A DNA stretch of 64,000 bases from Fimbriimonadaceae bacterium (GCA_019694835.1 JAIBBE010000066.1:62001-126000); one strand, 5' to 3'; counted from the stretch's first letter, positions 52,920-61,396 are shown. Notes: generated from the letters alone by a model not told the origin. Made by a program: numbers and translations.

Positions 52920-54410
52920 TCAGAGTGTTGCTGGCTCGGCGGCCTTCTTCCGCCAATGGACGTCGAGATTCTTGACCGCCGCCGCCTCATCGAGCCTACC
53001 GACGATCTGAGTCGTCGGGGCGTTGTGTAGGAGGTCAGGATCGGTCTTAGCCTCAGTCAGAATCGAGATCATCGCGTCGCAGAAGTCGTCCAAGGTCTCC
53101 TTGCACTCCGTCTCGGTCGGCTCGATCATCATCGCTTCCGGCACAATGAGCGGGAAGTAATTGGTGGGCGGATGGAAGCCGTAGTCAATCAGCCGCTTGC
53201 TGATGTCGAGGGCGCGGACGCCGAATTCCTTCTTATAGCGCTCCGCCGTCAGCACGCACTCGTGCATGCACGGACGGTTGTGGGCGGCAGGAAGGTGATC
53301 TCGGAGGCGGGCTTTCACGTAGTTCGCATTCAGAACCGAGTGCCGTGAAATTTCGGGCAGACCTTCCTTTCCGAATGCCATCAGATAGGTGAGCGCGCGA
53401 ACTTCCATGAGGAACTGGCCGAAGAAAGCGCTGACCTTGCCGATGCTCAGCGGTCGGCTGATGTCGAGTTCGACCTTGCCAGACGCCGCCCTACGCACCA
53501 CCGGAACCGGCAGGAATGGCTCCAGGTGCTGCTTCACGCCGATCGCGCCGCACCCAGGACCCCCGCCGCCGTGCGGGGTCGAGAACGTCTTGTGCAAGTT
53601 CAGATGCATGCAGTCGAATCCATGATCGCCGGGCCGGGTGGTGCCGACCATTGCGTTCATGTTTGCCCCGTCGCAGAAGACTTGTCCGCCTACCGCGTGC
53701 ACCATCGCGCAGATCTTCTCGATGTTCGGCTCGAACAGGCCGAGGGTAGACGGGTTGGTGAGCATGACGGCCGCGACCTCGTCATTCAAGAGGGCGGCAA
53801 GGGCATCGAGGTCGGTGTTGCCTTCGCTGTTCGTGGCGACCGACTTCACGGTGTAGCCAACCATCGCCGCCGACGCTGGGTTCGTGCCGTGGGCGGAGTC
53901 GGGAACGAGCACCACGCGTCGCTTCGCGCTTTCGCCACGAGACTCGTGGTAAGCCCGGATCAGCATCAAACATGTGAGTTCGCCATGGGCTCCCGCGAGC
54001 GGTTGGAGCGTGATTTCGTCGAATCCGGTGACTTCGCAAAGAATGTCCTGAACCTGGGCGAGGACTTCGAGTGCACCGGGCACGGTCGACGCCGGCTGCA
54101 TCGGATGGATGTGGGTGAACCCGGTCAACGCCGCCGTTTTCTCGTTGATCTTCGGGTTGTACTTCATGGTGCACGACCCGAGCGGATAGAAGCCGGTCTC
54201 GATACCGTAGTTGATGTGGCTCAGGTTCGTGAAATGCCGCAACAAGTCAAGCTCGGCGACTTCGGGCAGGTTGAGCTCCTTTCGCGTACCGCCGAGGACG
54301 GTGTCCAAATCGACCTTGGGCGTGTCGGCGATGGGCAAGTTGCACCCAATGCGGCCAGGGGAGGACTTTTCGAAGATCAGGGTCGGCGTGGGAACGGTTT
54401 TCTGCGTCAT
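52920..54410 (-). CDS. gcvPB: Glycine dehydrogenase (decarboxylating) subunit 2
   Basis: 496 residues. PLP-dependent GcvP C-terminal half: SPGRIGCNLPIADTPKVDLD, HFTNLSHINYGIETGFYPLG, and the PLP-lysine motif LNLHKTFSTPHGGGGPGCG. The length is that of the split type, where GcvPA and GcvPB form the P-protein of the glycine cleavage system. gcvPA, gcvT and gcvH are not adjacent. The gene is bracketed by two palindromic repeats of the same family (52747-52893 and 54441-54541). Confidence 0.95.
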   Translation of the reverse strand: MTQKTVPTPTLIFEKSSPGRIGCNLPIADTPKVDLDTVLGGTRKELNLPEVAELDLLRHFTNLSHINYGIETGFYPLGSCTMKYNPKINEKTAALTGFTHIHPMQPASTVPGALEVLAQVQDILCEVTGFDEITLQPLAGAHGELTCLMLIRAYHESRGESAKRRVVLVPDSAHGTNPASAAMVGYTVKSVATNSEGNTDLDALAALLNDEVAAVMLTNPSTLGLFEPNIEKICAMVHAVGGQVFCDGANMNAMVGTTRPGDHGFDCMHLNLHKTFSTPHGGGGPGCGAIGVKQHLEPFLPVPVVRRAASGKVELDISRPLSIGKVSAFFGQFLMEVRALTYLMAFGKEGLPEISRHSVLNANYVKARLRDHLPAAHNRPCMHECVLTAERYKKEFGVRALDISKRLIDYGFHPPTNYFPLIVPEAMMIEPTETECKETLDDFCDAMISILTEAKTDPDLLHNAPTTQIVGRLDEAAAVKNLDVHWRKKAAEPATL

Positions 54411-54440
54411 CTCGGCAATCTCATTTTACTTCTACGCTTC

Positions 54441-54541
54441 GGAGCCCGTGACTTCAGTCCGACTTTGGCGAGGCCATTTGAAGATATACCGGGATCGGAC
54501 TGAAGTCCTCAACCCAGAGGCGGACTGAAGTCACGCGCTCC
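54441..54541. repeat. Palindromic repeat A2
   Basis: Arms 54441-54461 and 54521-54541 are reverse complements at 20 of 21 positions (GGAGCCCGTGACTTCAGTCC on the left). The segment from 54492 shares about 35 bases with the right arm of repeat A1, showing one family. It lies between the gcvPB start and the next gene. Confidence 0.85.
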
Positions 54542-54612
54542 ATTTAGGCGTCTAACAATATGGCGGAACCAGGAACGATAGGACCCGGGGCGTGGTTGAA
54601 TGCTCTGGCAAG

Positions 54613-54618
54613 TATAAT
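54613..54618 (+). promoter_or_regulatory. Possible -10 element of the lipoprotein gene
   Basis: TATAAT lies 19 bases before the ATG at 54638. The only nearby -35-like hexamer (TTGAAT, 54596) is too close (11-base spacer), so the call is weak. Confidence 0.35.
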
Positions 54619-54637
54619 TCTGGCTACGGATTGCACT

Positions 54638-56212
54638 ATGAAACAGGTTGGAACAAGCTGGTTGATCGGGTTCTTGGGCGTCGCGGCACTCATCGGGTGC
54701 GGCGGATCGCAGCAGAGCGGCTTTGGCGGCTCAAGCGCGGGCTCGTGGAACGGTGGCTCCGGTTCGCGAATGAACCAGAACCCCAAGAATAATAACAACC
54801 CCGGGCAGCAGCCAGGCGTGAACCAGGAAATCAGCGCTGGAGGCGGATTCCCGCTGTTTATCACCGACGCCTCAGATCCCCAGGTTGAGCACGCCTACGT
54901 CCGAATCTACGAGGCCAGCCTCTACACGAGCAAGAACAGCATCCCGGTCTTCGTTTCCCCCGAAGGCGAAGTCGTGGATCTGAAGAGCTTGAAGGACAGC
55001 CAGGGCATGCGTTTCCTGTTCCTCGGTGCGACACCGATGACGCCTCCGGACCTCGTACGCATTCAGTTCATCATCGGCAAGGAGTTCGTCGTGGTTCCCA
55101 AAGGCGGAGCCGCGAGCGAGGTGCGCCAGTTCGCCGACCAGCTTAACGAGGGCAAGAATAAGACGCGACTGACGCTGAGCCTCCCGAAGAAGGACATGCA
55201 GGCGCTCGTCGTGAACTTCGACCTTGGCGCTGCCACCGATGACAAGCAAAAGAAGACCCTCATCGCGATCAAGGAAGTCGATGCCCCGACTCTCACCGAT
55301 CCCAGCCGCCAAGACCTCACTGCCTTCACCGGTAAGGTGGCTTCGCTGAACGGCAGTGCCCCCGAACTGACATTCGGGTTCAACTTTGGGAATGGCCGGT
55401 CGCTTCGAGTCAACACGACCAGCGAGACCGCGATCTACGATTCGAAGGGCGATGCCGCCCCGAAAGTTGCCAACGGCACCCAGGTTGAGGTGCGCGGTGC
55501 GTTTGACCTGACCACGAAGATGTTCGCTGCCTCCGCACTGCGCGTGATCGGCAAGGGCTCGGGCGACGAAGAAGTTTCAGGATTCCTGCAGAAGGACGCT
55601 CTGGACAAGGGCGAACTCGTGCTGGTTGCCCGCACCGCCAACGGTCCTTCGAAGTCCATTCACAATTTGCCGCTTGATGTCACCAAGGACACCGTCTTCA
55701 TGACCGCGAACGGAGACAAGACGTCTAAAGAAGATTTCATCAAGGCGGTAGGCACTTCTCCCGTCGAAGTCGACGGTTCTTTCGACAAGAAGGGCGAGAC
55801 GCTCAAGGTCAACCGAATCAAGGTCGACAAACCAGCCCCGACCTCAGCACCCAAGCCAAATGCGCCAGCGGCAACTCCTGCCGAGGGCGCAAAGCCTGCG
55901 GAAGGCACGCCGGATGCAGGCGGCGAGGAAGAGCGACCCGAGATGGCTTCCGAAATCCTCGGCGCGGTAGCCACTGTGGATAAATCGGCGGGAACTTTCA
56001 CCGTCAAGCCGTCCAAGCTCGTTGGTTTCAAATCCGACGCTGAGTCACTTCCGATCCAGATCTATGACAAAACCGCCTTCCGCGATGCAGCGGGCAAGAA
56101 GATGACCAAGGAGCAGCTCCTTGATGCCCTCGCAGCCGGGAAGAACGTCCGAGTTCGCGGTGGCCTCGTCCCCGACGGATTCCGTGCCCTAATGGTCATG
56201 CTCACGAAATAG
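54638..56212 (+). CDS. Lipoprotein with DUF4382-like and DUF5666-like domains
   Basis: 524 residues from ATG 54638, since SWLIGFLGVAALIGCGGS then forms a proper lipobox; an upstream ATG at 54560 would push the signal sequence inside. A Gly/Ser/Asn-rich linker follows. Residues ~65-205 resemble DUF4382 (FPLFITDASDPQVEHAYVRI, LSLPKKDMQALVVNFDLG). Next come two DUF5666-like beta modules (FTGKVASLNGSAPELTFGF, GTQVEVRGAFDLTTKMF; then ISGFLQK-type VSGFLQKDALDKGEL). A proline/alanine-rich linker precedes a last module (LGAVATVDKSAGTFTVKPSK). Probably an outer-membrane or periplasmic beta-rich protein; function not established. A clear terminator follows. Confidence 0.85.
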   Translation: MKQVGTSWLIGFLGVAALIGCGGSQQSGFGGSSAGSWNGGSGSRMNQNPKNNNNPGQQPGVNQEISAGGGFPLFITDASDPQVEHAYVRIYEASLYTSKNSIPVFVSPEGEVVDLKSLKDSQGMRFLFLGATPMTPPDLVRIQFIIGKEFVVVPKGGAASEVRQFADQLNEGKNKTRLTLSLPKKDMQALVVNFDLGAATDDKQKKTLIAIKEVDAPTLTDPSRQDLTAFTGKVASLNGSAPELTFGFNFGNGRSLRVNTTSETAIYDSKGDAAPKVANGTQVEVRGAFDLTTKMFAASALRVIGKGSGDEEVSGFLQKDALDKGELVLVARTANGPSKSIHNLPLDVTKDTVFMTANGDKTSKEDFIKAVGTSPVEVDGSFDKKGETLKVNRIKVDKPAPTSAPKPNAPAATPAEGAKPAEGTPDAGGEEERPEMASEILGAVATVDKSAGTFTVKPSKLVGFKSDAESLPIQIYDKTAFRDAAGKKMTKEQLLDALAAGKNVRVRGGLVPDGFRALMVMLTK

Positions 56213-56228
56213 CGTTTCCCTTCACCGG

Positions 56229-56264
56229 GCCCCCTCGCACCCACCGCGAGGGGGCTTCTTTCTT
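56229..56264 (+). terminator. Intrinsic terminator after the DUF4382-like gene
   Basis: GCCCCCTCGC (56229-56238) pairs perfectly with GCGAGGGGGC (56246-56255), loop 7 bases, followed by TTCTTTCTT. It ends 2 bases before the rsmG start, so rsmG transcription must begin elsewhere or read through. Confidence 0.88.
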
Positions 56265-56266
56265 GA

Positions 56267-56941
56267 ATGCTGGACCTTCTGACCGAATATTGCGCAGGTG
56301 CCGGGATGCCGCTCTCTGTCGAGCAGGTGGAGCGGTTCGAGGCCTACCTCGGCGATCTATATGCGGTCAACGCCACGATGAACCTCACGCGGGTTCCGCG
56401 CGAAGAAGCCGAACTTCGACACCTGATCGATTCGCTCCTAGTCGCCGAGTTCCTTCCGGCGGGTGCAGAAGTTGTTGACCTCGGTACGGGTCCCGGATTG
56501 CCCGCCTGGGCCCTGGCCTGCGCCCGGCCTGACTTAAAGGTAACTGCGGTGGACTCCTCTGGCAAGATGCTCGACTTTCTGCGACGACATCCTCTGTCGA
56601 ATCTGACGGTAGTCCAGGGCAGGGCGGAGGATTTGTGTTGGGAGGAGGTTTATGACGCAGCAACTGGGCGCGCGATTGCGCCGCTAGGAATTCAATTAGA
56701 GCTGAGTTGCCGGATGTTGCGAGTCGGAGGCCGTGCCGTTCCCTTCCGCACCACCGCTGAGCGCGAAGCAATCCGAGCGTTCCCAGCTAAAAAACTCGGC
56801 ATTGAACTCTCCTCCCTAGAAGAGCGCAAACTCCCTGGCACCGATATCATCCGTCTCTTTCCGATCTTCACTAAGATCGCGAAAACACCGGGAGGTTTCC
56901 CGCGCAGTTGGGCGCAGATCAAGGCGAACCCAATCTCCTAG
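56267..56941 (+). CDS. rsmG: 16S rRNA m7G527 methyltransferase RsmG
   Basis: 224 residues. RsmG features: LYAVNATMNLTRVPREEAEL near the N-terminus, HLIDSLLVAEFLPAG, SAM motif VVDLGTGPGLPAWALACARP, then VDSSGKMLDFLRRH and VQGRAEDL. It methylates G527 of 16S rRNA; loss gives low-level streptomycin resistance. The start lies directly after a strong terminator and no clear Shine-Dalgarno is seen. The start codon is read from frame and alignment, MLDLLTEYCAGAGMPL; a few residues of uncertainty remain. Confidence 0.9.
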   Translation: MLDLLTEYCAGAGMPLSVEQVERFEAYLGDLYAVNATMNLTRVPREEAELRHLIDSLLVAEFLPAGAEVVDLGTGPGLPAWALACARPDLKVTAVDSSGKMLDFLRRHPLSNLTVVQGRAEDLCWEEVYDAATGRAIAPLGIQLELSCRMLRVGGRAVPFRTTAEREAIRAFPAKKLGIELSSLEERKLPGTDIIRLFPIFTKIAKTPGGFPRSWAQIKANPIS

Positions 56942-56950
56942 GAACCCAAA

Positions 56951-57027
56951 CCGTACCGCTGGCATCCTGCCGGCCTCCCCCGTGCAGTTCCTCCGTATGC
57001 GGTGCCGGCAAGATGCCAGCGGTACGG
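56951..57027. repeat. Palindromic repeat B1 (CGTACCGCTGGC family)
   Basis: Arms 56951-56974 and 57004-57027 match at 23 of 24 positions as inverted repeats, with a 29-base loop. The core CGTACCGCTGGC also occurs at 61397 and, in part, inside the histidine kinase gene (59452-59600). It lies 10 bases after the rsmG stop. Confidence 0.85.
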
Positions 57028-57062
57028 CCGGATGCGTTTCTTCCATTCGCGATTCCGAGCTG

Positions 57063-57099
57063 CTCATAAAGAGAAACGGCCCCGGAGAACGGGGCCGTT
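57063..57099 (-). terminator. Terminator of the RR-HK-folP-yggS-sepF operon
   Basis: On the minus strand AACGGCCCC pairs with GGGGCCGTT over a 7-base loop, followed by TCTCTTTAT. It lies about 80 bases after the sepF stop, the expected place for the end of the operon. Confidence 0.72.
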
Positions 57100-57180
57100 A
57101 GCGCTCGATAGCCTGGGTTTCCGAAGCGTTGCGTGTATTGCGATCGGCTTCGAGCGTCGTTTTCTTAGGGACGTTGCGAA

Positions 57181-57588
57181 TTAGTTCTTTGCCGCAGCCA
57201 TTCGCGGGGTGGAGGGGGCCACTTCCACGAGGGCTTGGGGCGGAGCGAGTAAGTAGACCTGCTCACCGATCTCTTCCCACGTTCCTTCTTGGGCGTAGTT
57301 GACGCCGCACATAAAGTCCTTGATCTTCTCGCGAAGTGCCGAATCGGCCGCCGTCAAGTTCAAAATCTGCTGCTCGCCGCGCTTAATGCCATCCGCCGCC
57401 GCCACCGCGTCCTGGAACGATACGATCTGGCGACGTACGGTTACGCTGTAACGGTGAAGCGACTGATAGCGCGGGCCAGAGGTCGGGACCATGTCCAGGT
57501 TTTCCTCGTCAATCGGCTCGCTGCGCGAGAAGAAATTCTTCAGTTTGGTGAAGGCGCCGGGGCGCTCCATCACTTCCATATCCTCCAT
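57181..57588 (-). CDS. sepF: Cell division protein SepF
   Basis: About 135 residues from ATG 57588, which has AGGAGAATC upstream; ATG 57606 would add 6 residues. SepF features: RYSVTVRRQIVSFQDAVAAA, IKRGEQQILNLTAADSALRE and DFMCGVNYAQEGTW. An N-terminal region (MEDMEVMERPGAFTKLKNFF) could be the membrane-binding helix. SepF links FtsZ to the membrane in many Gram-positive bacteria and Cyanobacteria. It lies 27 bases after yggS, a conserved pairing. Confidence 0.9.
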   Translation of the reverse strand: MEDMEVMERPGAFTKLKNFFSRSEPIDEENLDMVPTSGPRYQSLHRYSVTVRRQIVSFQDAVAAADGIKRGEQQILNLTAADSALREKIKDFMCGVNYAQEGTWEEIGEQVYLLAPPQALVEVAPSTPRMAAAKN

Positions 57589-57615
57589 GATTCTCCTATC
57601 CTCCAATCCCTGGAC

Positions 57616-58266
57616 TTAGGCTCGGTCTCCAAATAGCGCTGATCCGATCCGAACGAGTGTTGATCCCTCCTGGATCGCCACTTCGAAATCCCCGCTCATT
57701 CCCATGCTGAGAATATCCGCCTCTGGAACCTTCGGCAGCCAATCCTTCAGTTGCCGAAAGTAGGGACGCATATTCTCCGGATCAAGCGCAGGACCGATCG
57801 TCATCAGCCCACGAAGCCGAACTTCCTTACAGTGTGTGCAGATTCGAATGAATTCGTCAAGTGCCCCCGGCGCAATTCCGGACTTTTGTGCCTCTTTTCC
57901 CACGTTGACCTCGATCAAAGCGTCGATTCGTCGGGGTTGTTTAGCGATCTCCCTCAGTTGGCTTTCCGAGTCGAGAGTGTGGATGAGATGAAACACCTCG
58001 GCCACTCGCTTTGCCTTGTTGGATTGGAGTTTGCCGATGAAATGCCAGCGGATGTCGCTCGGCAGTTGCTCGATCTTCGGGAGCGCTTCCTGGAGTCGAC
58101 TCTCGCCAAAGTCGCGACAACCCAAGTCGTATGCCTCACGAATCTTCTCGATGGGTACCGTCTTGGTCACGGCAACGAGGGTGACTTCTGACCTCTTGCG
58201 ACCCGCTGAGGAGCATGCGTCTTCGATGCGTCGCTCGATTTCGTCTAAGTTCTCCTTGAGCGACAT
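57616..58266 (-). CDS. YggS-family PLP homeostasis protein
   Basis: 216 residues. PLP-binding Lys35 in VTLVAVTKTVPIEKI, RDFGESRLQEALPKI, RWHFIGKLQSNKAKRV, LIEVNVGKEAQKSGI, LRGLMTIGP and SMGMSGDFEVAIQEGSTLVR, all typical of the YggS/PROSC family. These proteins have the alanine-racemase fold without racemase activity and keep free PLP under control. Next to sepF, as in ylmE-ylmF of Bacillus. folP lies 2 bases upstream. Confidence 0.93.
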   Translation of the reverse strand: MSLKENLDEIERRIEDACSSAGRKRSEVTLVAVTKTVPIEKIREAYDLGCRDFGESRLQEALPKIEQLPSDIRWHFIGKLQSNKAKRVAEVFHLIHTLDSESQLREIAKQPRRIDALIEVNVGKEAQKSGIAPGALDEFIRICTHCKEVRLRGLMTIGPALDPENMRPYFRQLKDWLPKVPEADILSMGMSGDFEVAIQEGSTLVRIGSALFGDRA

Positions 58267-58268
58267 CG

Positions 58269-59096
58269 CTACTCGGCTCCGAGGATTGCGCTGGTTAGGG
58301 TTGCGGCTCTGTTGGCGGCGAGGACATCGTGGGTTCGGATCACGCGGACGCCTGCCGCTTGGGCCAACACCTGCGCTGCTAATCCTGCCTCTATCCGTTC
58401 TTCTAGGGGTGCGGGGGCCGATTCCGTGCCAATGAGTTTTCCCAAAAACGACTTGCGGCTCACGCCAATGAGGATGGGATATCCCAGTTCGACGAATGCA
58501 CTTAGATGCTTGAGGAGGGAGAGGTTGTGCTGGACCGTCTTCCCGAATCCAATTCCAGGATCGAGCCAGATGCTGCTCTTCGGTACTCCCGCACTTTCAA
58601 ACCAATGGGCTCGGTCAAGGAGATAAGCCCTGATCTCTGCCACGACATCTTCGTAGTGCGGATTCTGCTGCATCGTCCGAGGATCGCCCTTCATGTGCAT
58701 GAGGCAAACCGGCACATTAGCCCGCGCGCAAACCGTGGCCATTTCCGGATCGACCCCGGCGCATACGTCGTTGACGATTTGCGCCCCCGCTTGGATCGCA
58801 GCGCTTGCAACACTTGCTTTTGACGTATCTATGGAAACGATGATTCCCTGGTCAACCAGCCGCTCGATAACGGGATTGACCCGGCTAATCTCTTCCTCTT
58901 CGCTAATCGCCTCTGCCCCCGGCCTCGTCGACTCTCCTCCGACGTCGATCAGATCCGCCCCTTCCTGAACCATGCGCACGGCGTGCTCAACAGCCTTCTC
59001 GATCTCGAAGAACGAACCCCCGTCGCTAAAGCTGTCAGGCGTGACATTGAGAATCCCCATGATCGCCGGTCGACCGACGGGGAGCACGTAGCTCAC
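58269..59096 (-). CDS. folP: Dihydropteroate synthase
   Basis: 275 residues. DHPS motifs GILNVTPDSFSDGGSFF, LIDVGGESTRPGAEAISEEE, ISIDTSKASVA, IVNDVCAGVDPEM, VCLMHMKGDPRTMQ, WLDPGIGFGKTVQHNL and GVSRKSFLGKLIG. It joins pterin pyrophosphate and p-aminobenzoate to dihydropteroate and is the sulfonamide target. The start overlaps the end of the histidine kinase gene by 4 bases, so it is coupled to it. Confidence 0.95.
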   Translation of the reverse strand: MSYVLPVGRPAIMGILNVTPDSFSDGGSFFEIEKAVEHAVRMVQEGADLIDVGGESTRPGAEAISEEEEISRVNPVIERLVDQGIIVSIDTSKASVASAAIQAGAQIVNDVCAGVDPEMATVCARANVPVCLMHMKGDPRTMQQNPHYEDVVAEIRAYLLDRAHWFESAGVPKSSIWLDPGIGFGKTVQHNLSLLKHLSAFVELGYPILIGVSRKSFLGKLIGTESAPAPLEERIEAGLAAQVLAQAAGVRVIRTHDVLAANRAATLTSAILGAE

Positions 59097-60697
59097 GCTT
59101 CCTCCTGCAGAGCGGGAAATACAAGCGTCGCCCGAGTTCCTTTCCCGACTTCACTTTCGATGATCAGCCGTCCACCAAACGCCTCCGCGATACCCCGGGT
59201 AATCGACAGCCCCAACCCCGTTCCCCCGTCTCCTCGACTCCGGGCCGCATCCGCGCGATAGAACCGCTCTGTCACCCGCGCCAAGTGCTCCGCCGGAATC
59301 CCACTCCCCGTATCCTCGACCTGAATCCCCGCATCCCCGCCCTTTACGAGCACCCGCACGTTAATGCACCCGTCCGCTGGCGTATGCCGCCGCGCGTTGT
59401 CAATCAAGTTCGTGACCGCCCGCACCAAATCGTCCTGCCGCCCCATCACCCGGACCGCTGGCACCCTGCCGGCGTCCCCGGGGCCCCCCTCTCCTGCGCC
59501 CACAAGACTTTCGAACACGTCATGAGAGGCGGCGGAGGAGAGGGGATGGGGGAGAGGTTCCTCTGACTGTACCGCTGGCGTCCCGCCGGCATCCGGTCCC
59601 TCATTGCTAGCCGGCGCCCCCTCCCTAACCCTCCCCCGCGGCGGGGGAGGGGACTCGGACCGGATCGCTGCCCCAGCAGTCGGATCGAACATGGCCACGG
59701 CCTCACAGACCACTTCATCCAGACTCACCGGCTCCTGCCCCTGCGCAAAGCCTTCATCCTCCATCCGGGCTAAGGCGAGAAGCTGATGCACCAGCCGATT
59801 CACGCTGTCCGCCGCTTGATCGGCCACGCCGAGGGCCTTCCTCAACTCCTCCGGTGACGATTCTTGTGACAGCGCAGCGCTCGTGACGAGCTTAATCCGC
59901 GCCAGAGGCGTGCGAAGCTCATGCGACGCATCGCCGACGAACTGCTTCTGCCTGGCCAAAGCCTCAGTCACGGCCGCGAGGGCCGCCTCCTTCTCTTCGA
60001 ACGTAGCTCCTAGCCGCTCAAGCATTCCGTTAAAGGTCGTCGCCAATCGGGCCAGTTCGTCATCGCCGCTTACCGGCAGCCGGGTCTGCATCTCGCTCGC
60101 ACTGATCTTCGCAGCCGCTTTCGTGACCGCATCGACCGGGCCCAATGCACGCCCCGCCAGGAACCAGCCTGCCGCCGCTGCGAGAAAGATGGCGAGGGGG
60201 GTCAGGGAGAGAAGCAATTGGGTCTGATTGGCGACCAATCGCTCGGTGTCCGCCATGTTGGTGCCAATCTGGACGATACGCATCGCTCCGCCGGGAGTGG
60301 GCAACGGGTTGGTCAGGACACGCATCTTCTTGTCCCCAGTCCCGACCTCGCTCCAAACGGGCCCACGCCGAGCCGCATCGAGAGCGGATCGATCAAGCGG
60401 CGGCGCGTTCCCGGCACCTTCGGTCGGCGTTCCGTCCAGGTTGAACACGCGCGGTCGACCGGGGTTATCCGGGCCGTTCAGGGGACCGAATGGGGGGCCA
60501 AGCGGACCCCCTCCAGGACGGCTCTCGGGTGGGGGACGCCGGATCACCTCGTCCGCGCGCCGCTGCAACTCACGATCCAAGGACCCGACCGCGTTGGTTC
60601 GCGTTGTGACGCCCAGCAAGACTCCGCACACCGCCAGCAGTGCCAAGACCACCAGCGCGTTGACCACGATCAGCCGGGTGCGGAACGAGCGAAGCAT
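59093..60697 (-). CDS. Sensor histidine kinase with in-frame repeat insertion
   Basis: 534 residues. Transmembrane helix 1 at 8-30, a periplasmic region rich in Pro/Gly (50-150), helix 2 near 162-182, HAMP to about 240, HisKA with His259 in FVGDASHELRTPLARIK, and the ATPase domain with N-box NLIDNARRHTP (430-440), VEDTGSGIP and GGTGLGLSI. Residues ~348-413 (PPPPRGRVREGAPASNEG and following) are unlike any kinase and are encoded by palindromic repeats (59452-59653), placed between HisKA and the ATPase domain without breaking the frame. The start follows the response regulator stop directly. Stimulus unknown. Confidence 0.9.
   Translation of the reverse strand: MLRSFRTRLIVVNALVVLALLAVCGVLLGVTTRTNAVGSLDRELQRRADEVIRRPPPESRPGGGPLGPPFGPLNGPDNPGRPRVFNLDGTPTEGAGNAPPLDRSALDAARRGPVWSEVGTGDKKMRVLTNPLPTPGGAMRIVQIGTNMADTERLVANQTQLLLSLTPLAIFLAAAAGWFLAGRALGPVDAVTKAAAKISASEMQTRLPVSGDDELARLATTFNGMLERLGATFEEKEAALAAVTEALARQKQFVGDASHELRTPLARIKLVTSAALSQESSPEELRKALGVADQAADSVNRLVHQLLALARMEDEGFAQGQEPVSLDEVVCEAVAMFDPTAGAAIRSESPPPPRGRVREGAPASNEGPDAGGTPAVQSEEPLPHPLSSAASHDVFESLVGAGEGGPGDAGRVPAVRVMGRQDDLVRAVTNLIDNARRHTPADGCINVRVLVKGGDAGIQVEDTGSGIPAEHLARVTERFYRADAARSRGDGGTGLGLSITRGIAEAFGGRLIIESEVGKGTRATLVFPALQEEA
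59452..59653. repeat. Cluster of palindromic repeat pieces inside the histidine kinase gene
   Basis: Three pieces: ACCGCTGGCACCCTGCCGGC (from 59454), ACCGCTGGCGTCCCGCCGGC (from 59570), both of family B, and a family C piece GCGCCCCCTCCCTAACCCTC (from 59614) ending with GGGGGAGGGGAC. Family C is the same as the arm at 63504-63545. Together they add about 66 codons in frame to the kinase gene. Confidence 0.75.
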
Positions 60698-61372
60698 CTA
60701 CCCCGTCTCCTCCGGAATCCGGTAGCCGAACCCGTGCATCGTCTCGATCAAGCTCTTCTCGCGCCCAACGTCAATCTTCTTGCGCAGGGATGTGACGTGG
60801 AAATTCACGGTATTCGAAAGGCTTTCGTCGTCCGCCCAAATCGAATCAACGATCATTTCACGGGTCAGCGTTCGGCCACGATTGCGGGCCAGAGCCTCCA
60901 GCAAGGTGTACTCGCGGGGCGTCAAGTGGATGTGCTCTCCGTTGCGAGTGACGCTTTTGTGCGCGACATCGATCTCCAGGTCGGCTACATGAAGCTGGCT
61001 CGTCCGCTGGCTCGACTCTCGCCGGAGCAACGCGCGAATCCGCGCGGCGAGTTCGGGGTAAGCGAAGGGCTTGGGCAAGTAATCATCCGCACCCGAGTCC
61101 AGGCCCCGCACTTTGTCGTCCAATTGGTCGCGCGCGGTCAGCATCAAGATCGGCACGCGGTTCTTCTTCATCCGCAGTGCCTCGCAGACGCTGAACCCAT
61201 CGCGGCCCGGCAGCATAAGATCGAGCAGGATCAGACCGTACTGGTGCGCGTTGGCGTACTTAAGGCCGGTTTCGCCGTCGCGGGCGACGTCGACCGAGTA
61301 GCCGTCTTTGGTCAGCGCTTGACCCAGGCTATCGGCAATAACCTCGTCATCCTCGATTACCAAGAGACGCAT
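60698..61372 (-). CDS. OmpR-family response regulator
   Basis: 224 residues. Receiver domain with acidic pocket IEDDEV, phosphorylation site Asp51 in LILLDLMLPGRDGF, ILMLTARDQLDDKV and the conserved Lys in YLPKPFAYPELAARI. The C-terminal winged helix (about 130-224) has the OmpR/PhoB pattern: LTPREYTLLEALARNRGRTL and VNFHVTSLRKKID. Directly followed by its histidine kinase gene (stop and start adjacent). Target genes are unknown; the operon continues into folP, yggS and sepF. Confidence 0.94.
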   Translation of the reverse strand: MRLLVIEDDEVIADSLGQALTKDGYSVDVARDGETGLKYANAHQYGLILLDLMLPGRDGFSVCEALRMKKNRVPILMLTARDQLDDKVRGLDSGADDYLPKPFAYPELAARIRALLRRESSQRTSQLHVADLEIDVAHKSVTRNGEHIHLTPREYTLLEALARNRGRTLTREMIVDSIWADDESLSNTVNFHVTSLRKKIDVGREKSLIETMHGFGYRIPEETG

Positions 61373-61396
61373 GGCTCAATTATGAGGGAACCGGCC

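Noticed and set aside
53526..54503. 325-codon frame antisense to gcvPB
   Set aside because: Shadow of a highly conserved gene in high-GC DNA.
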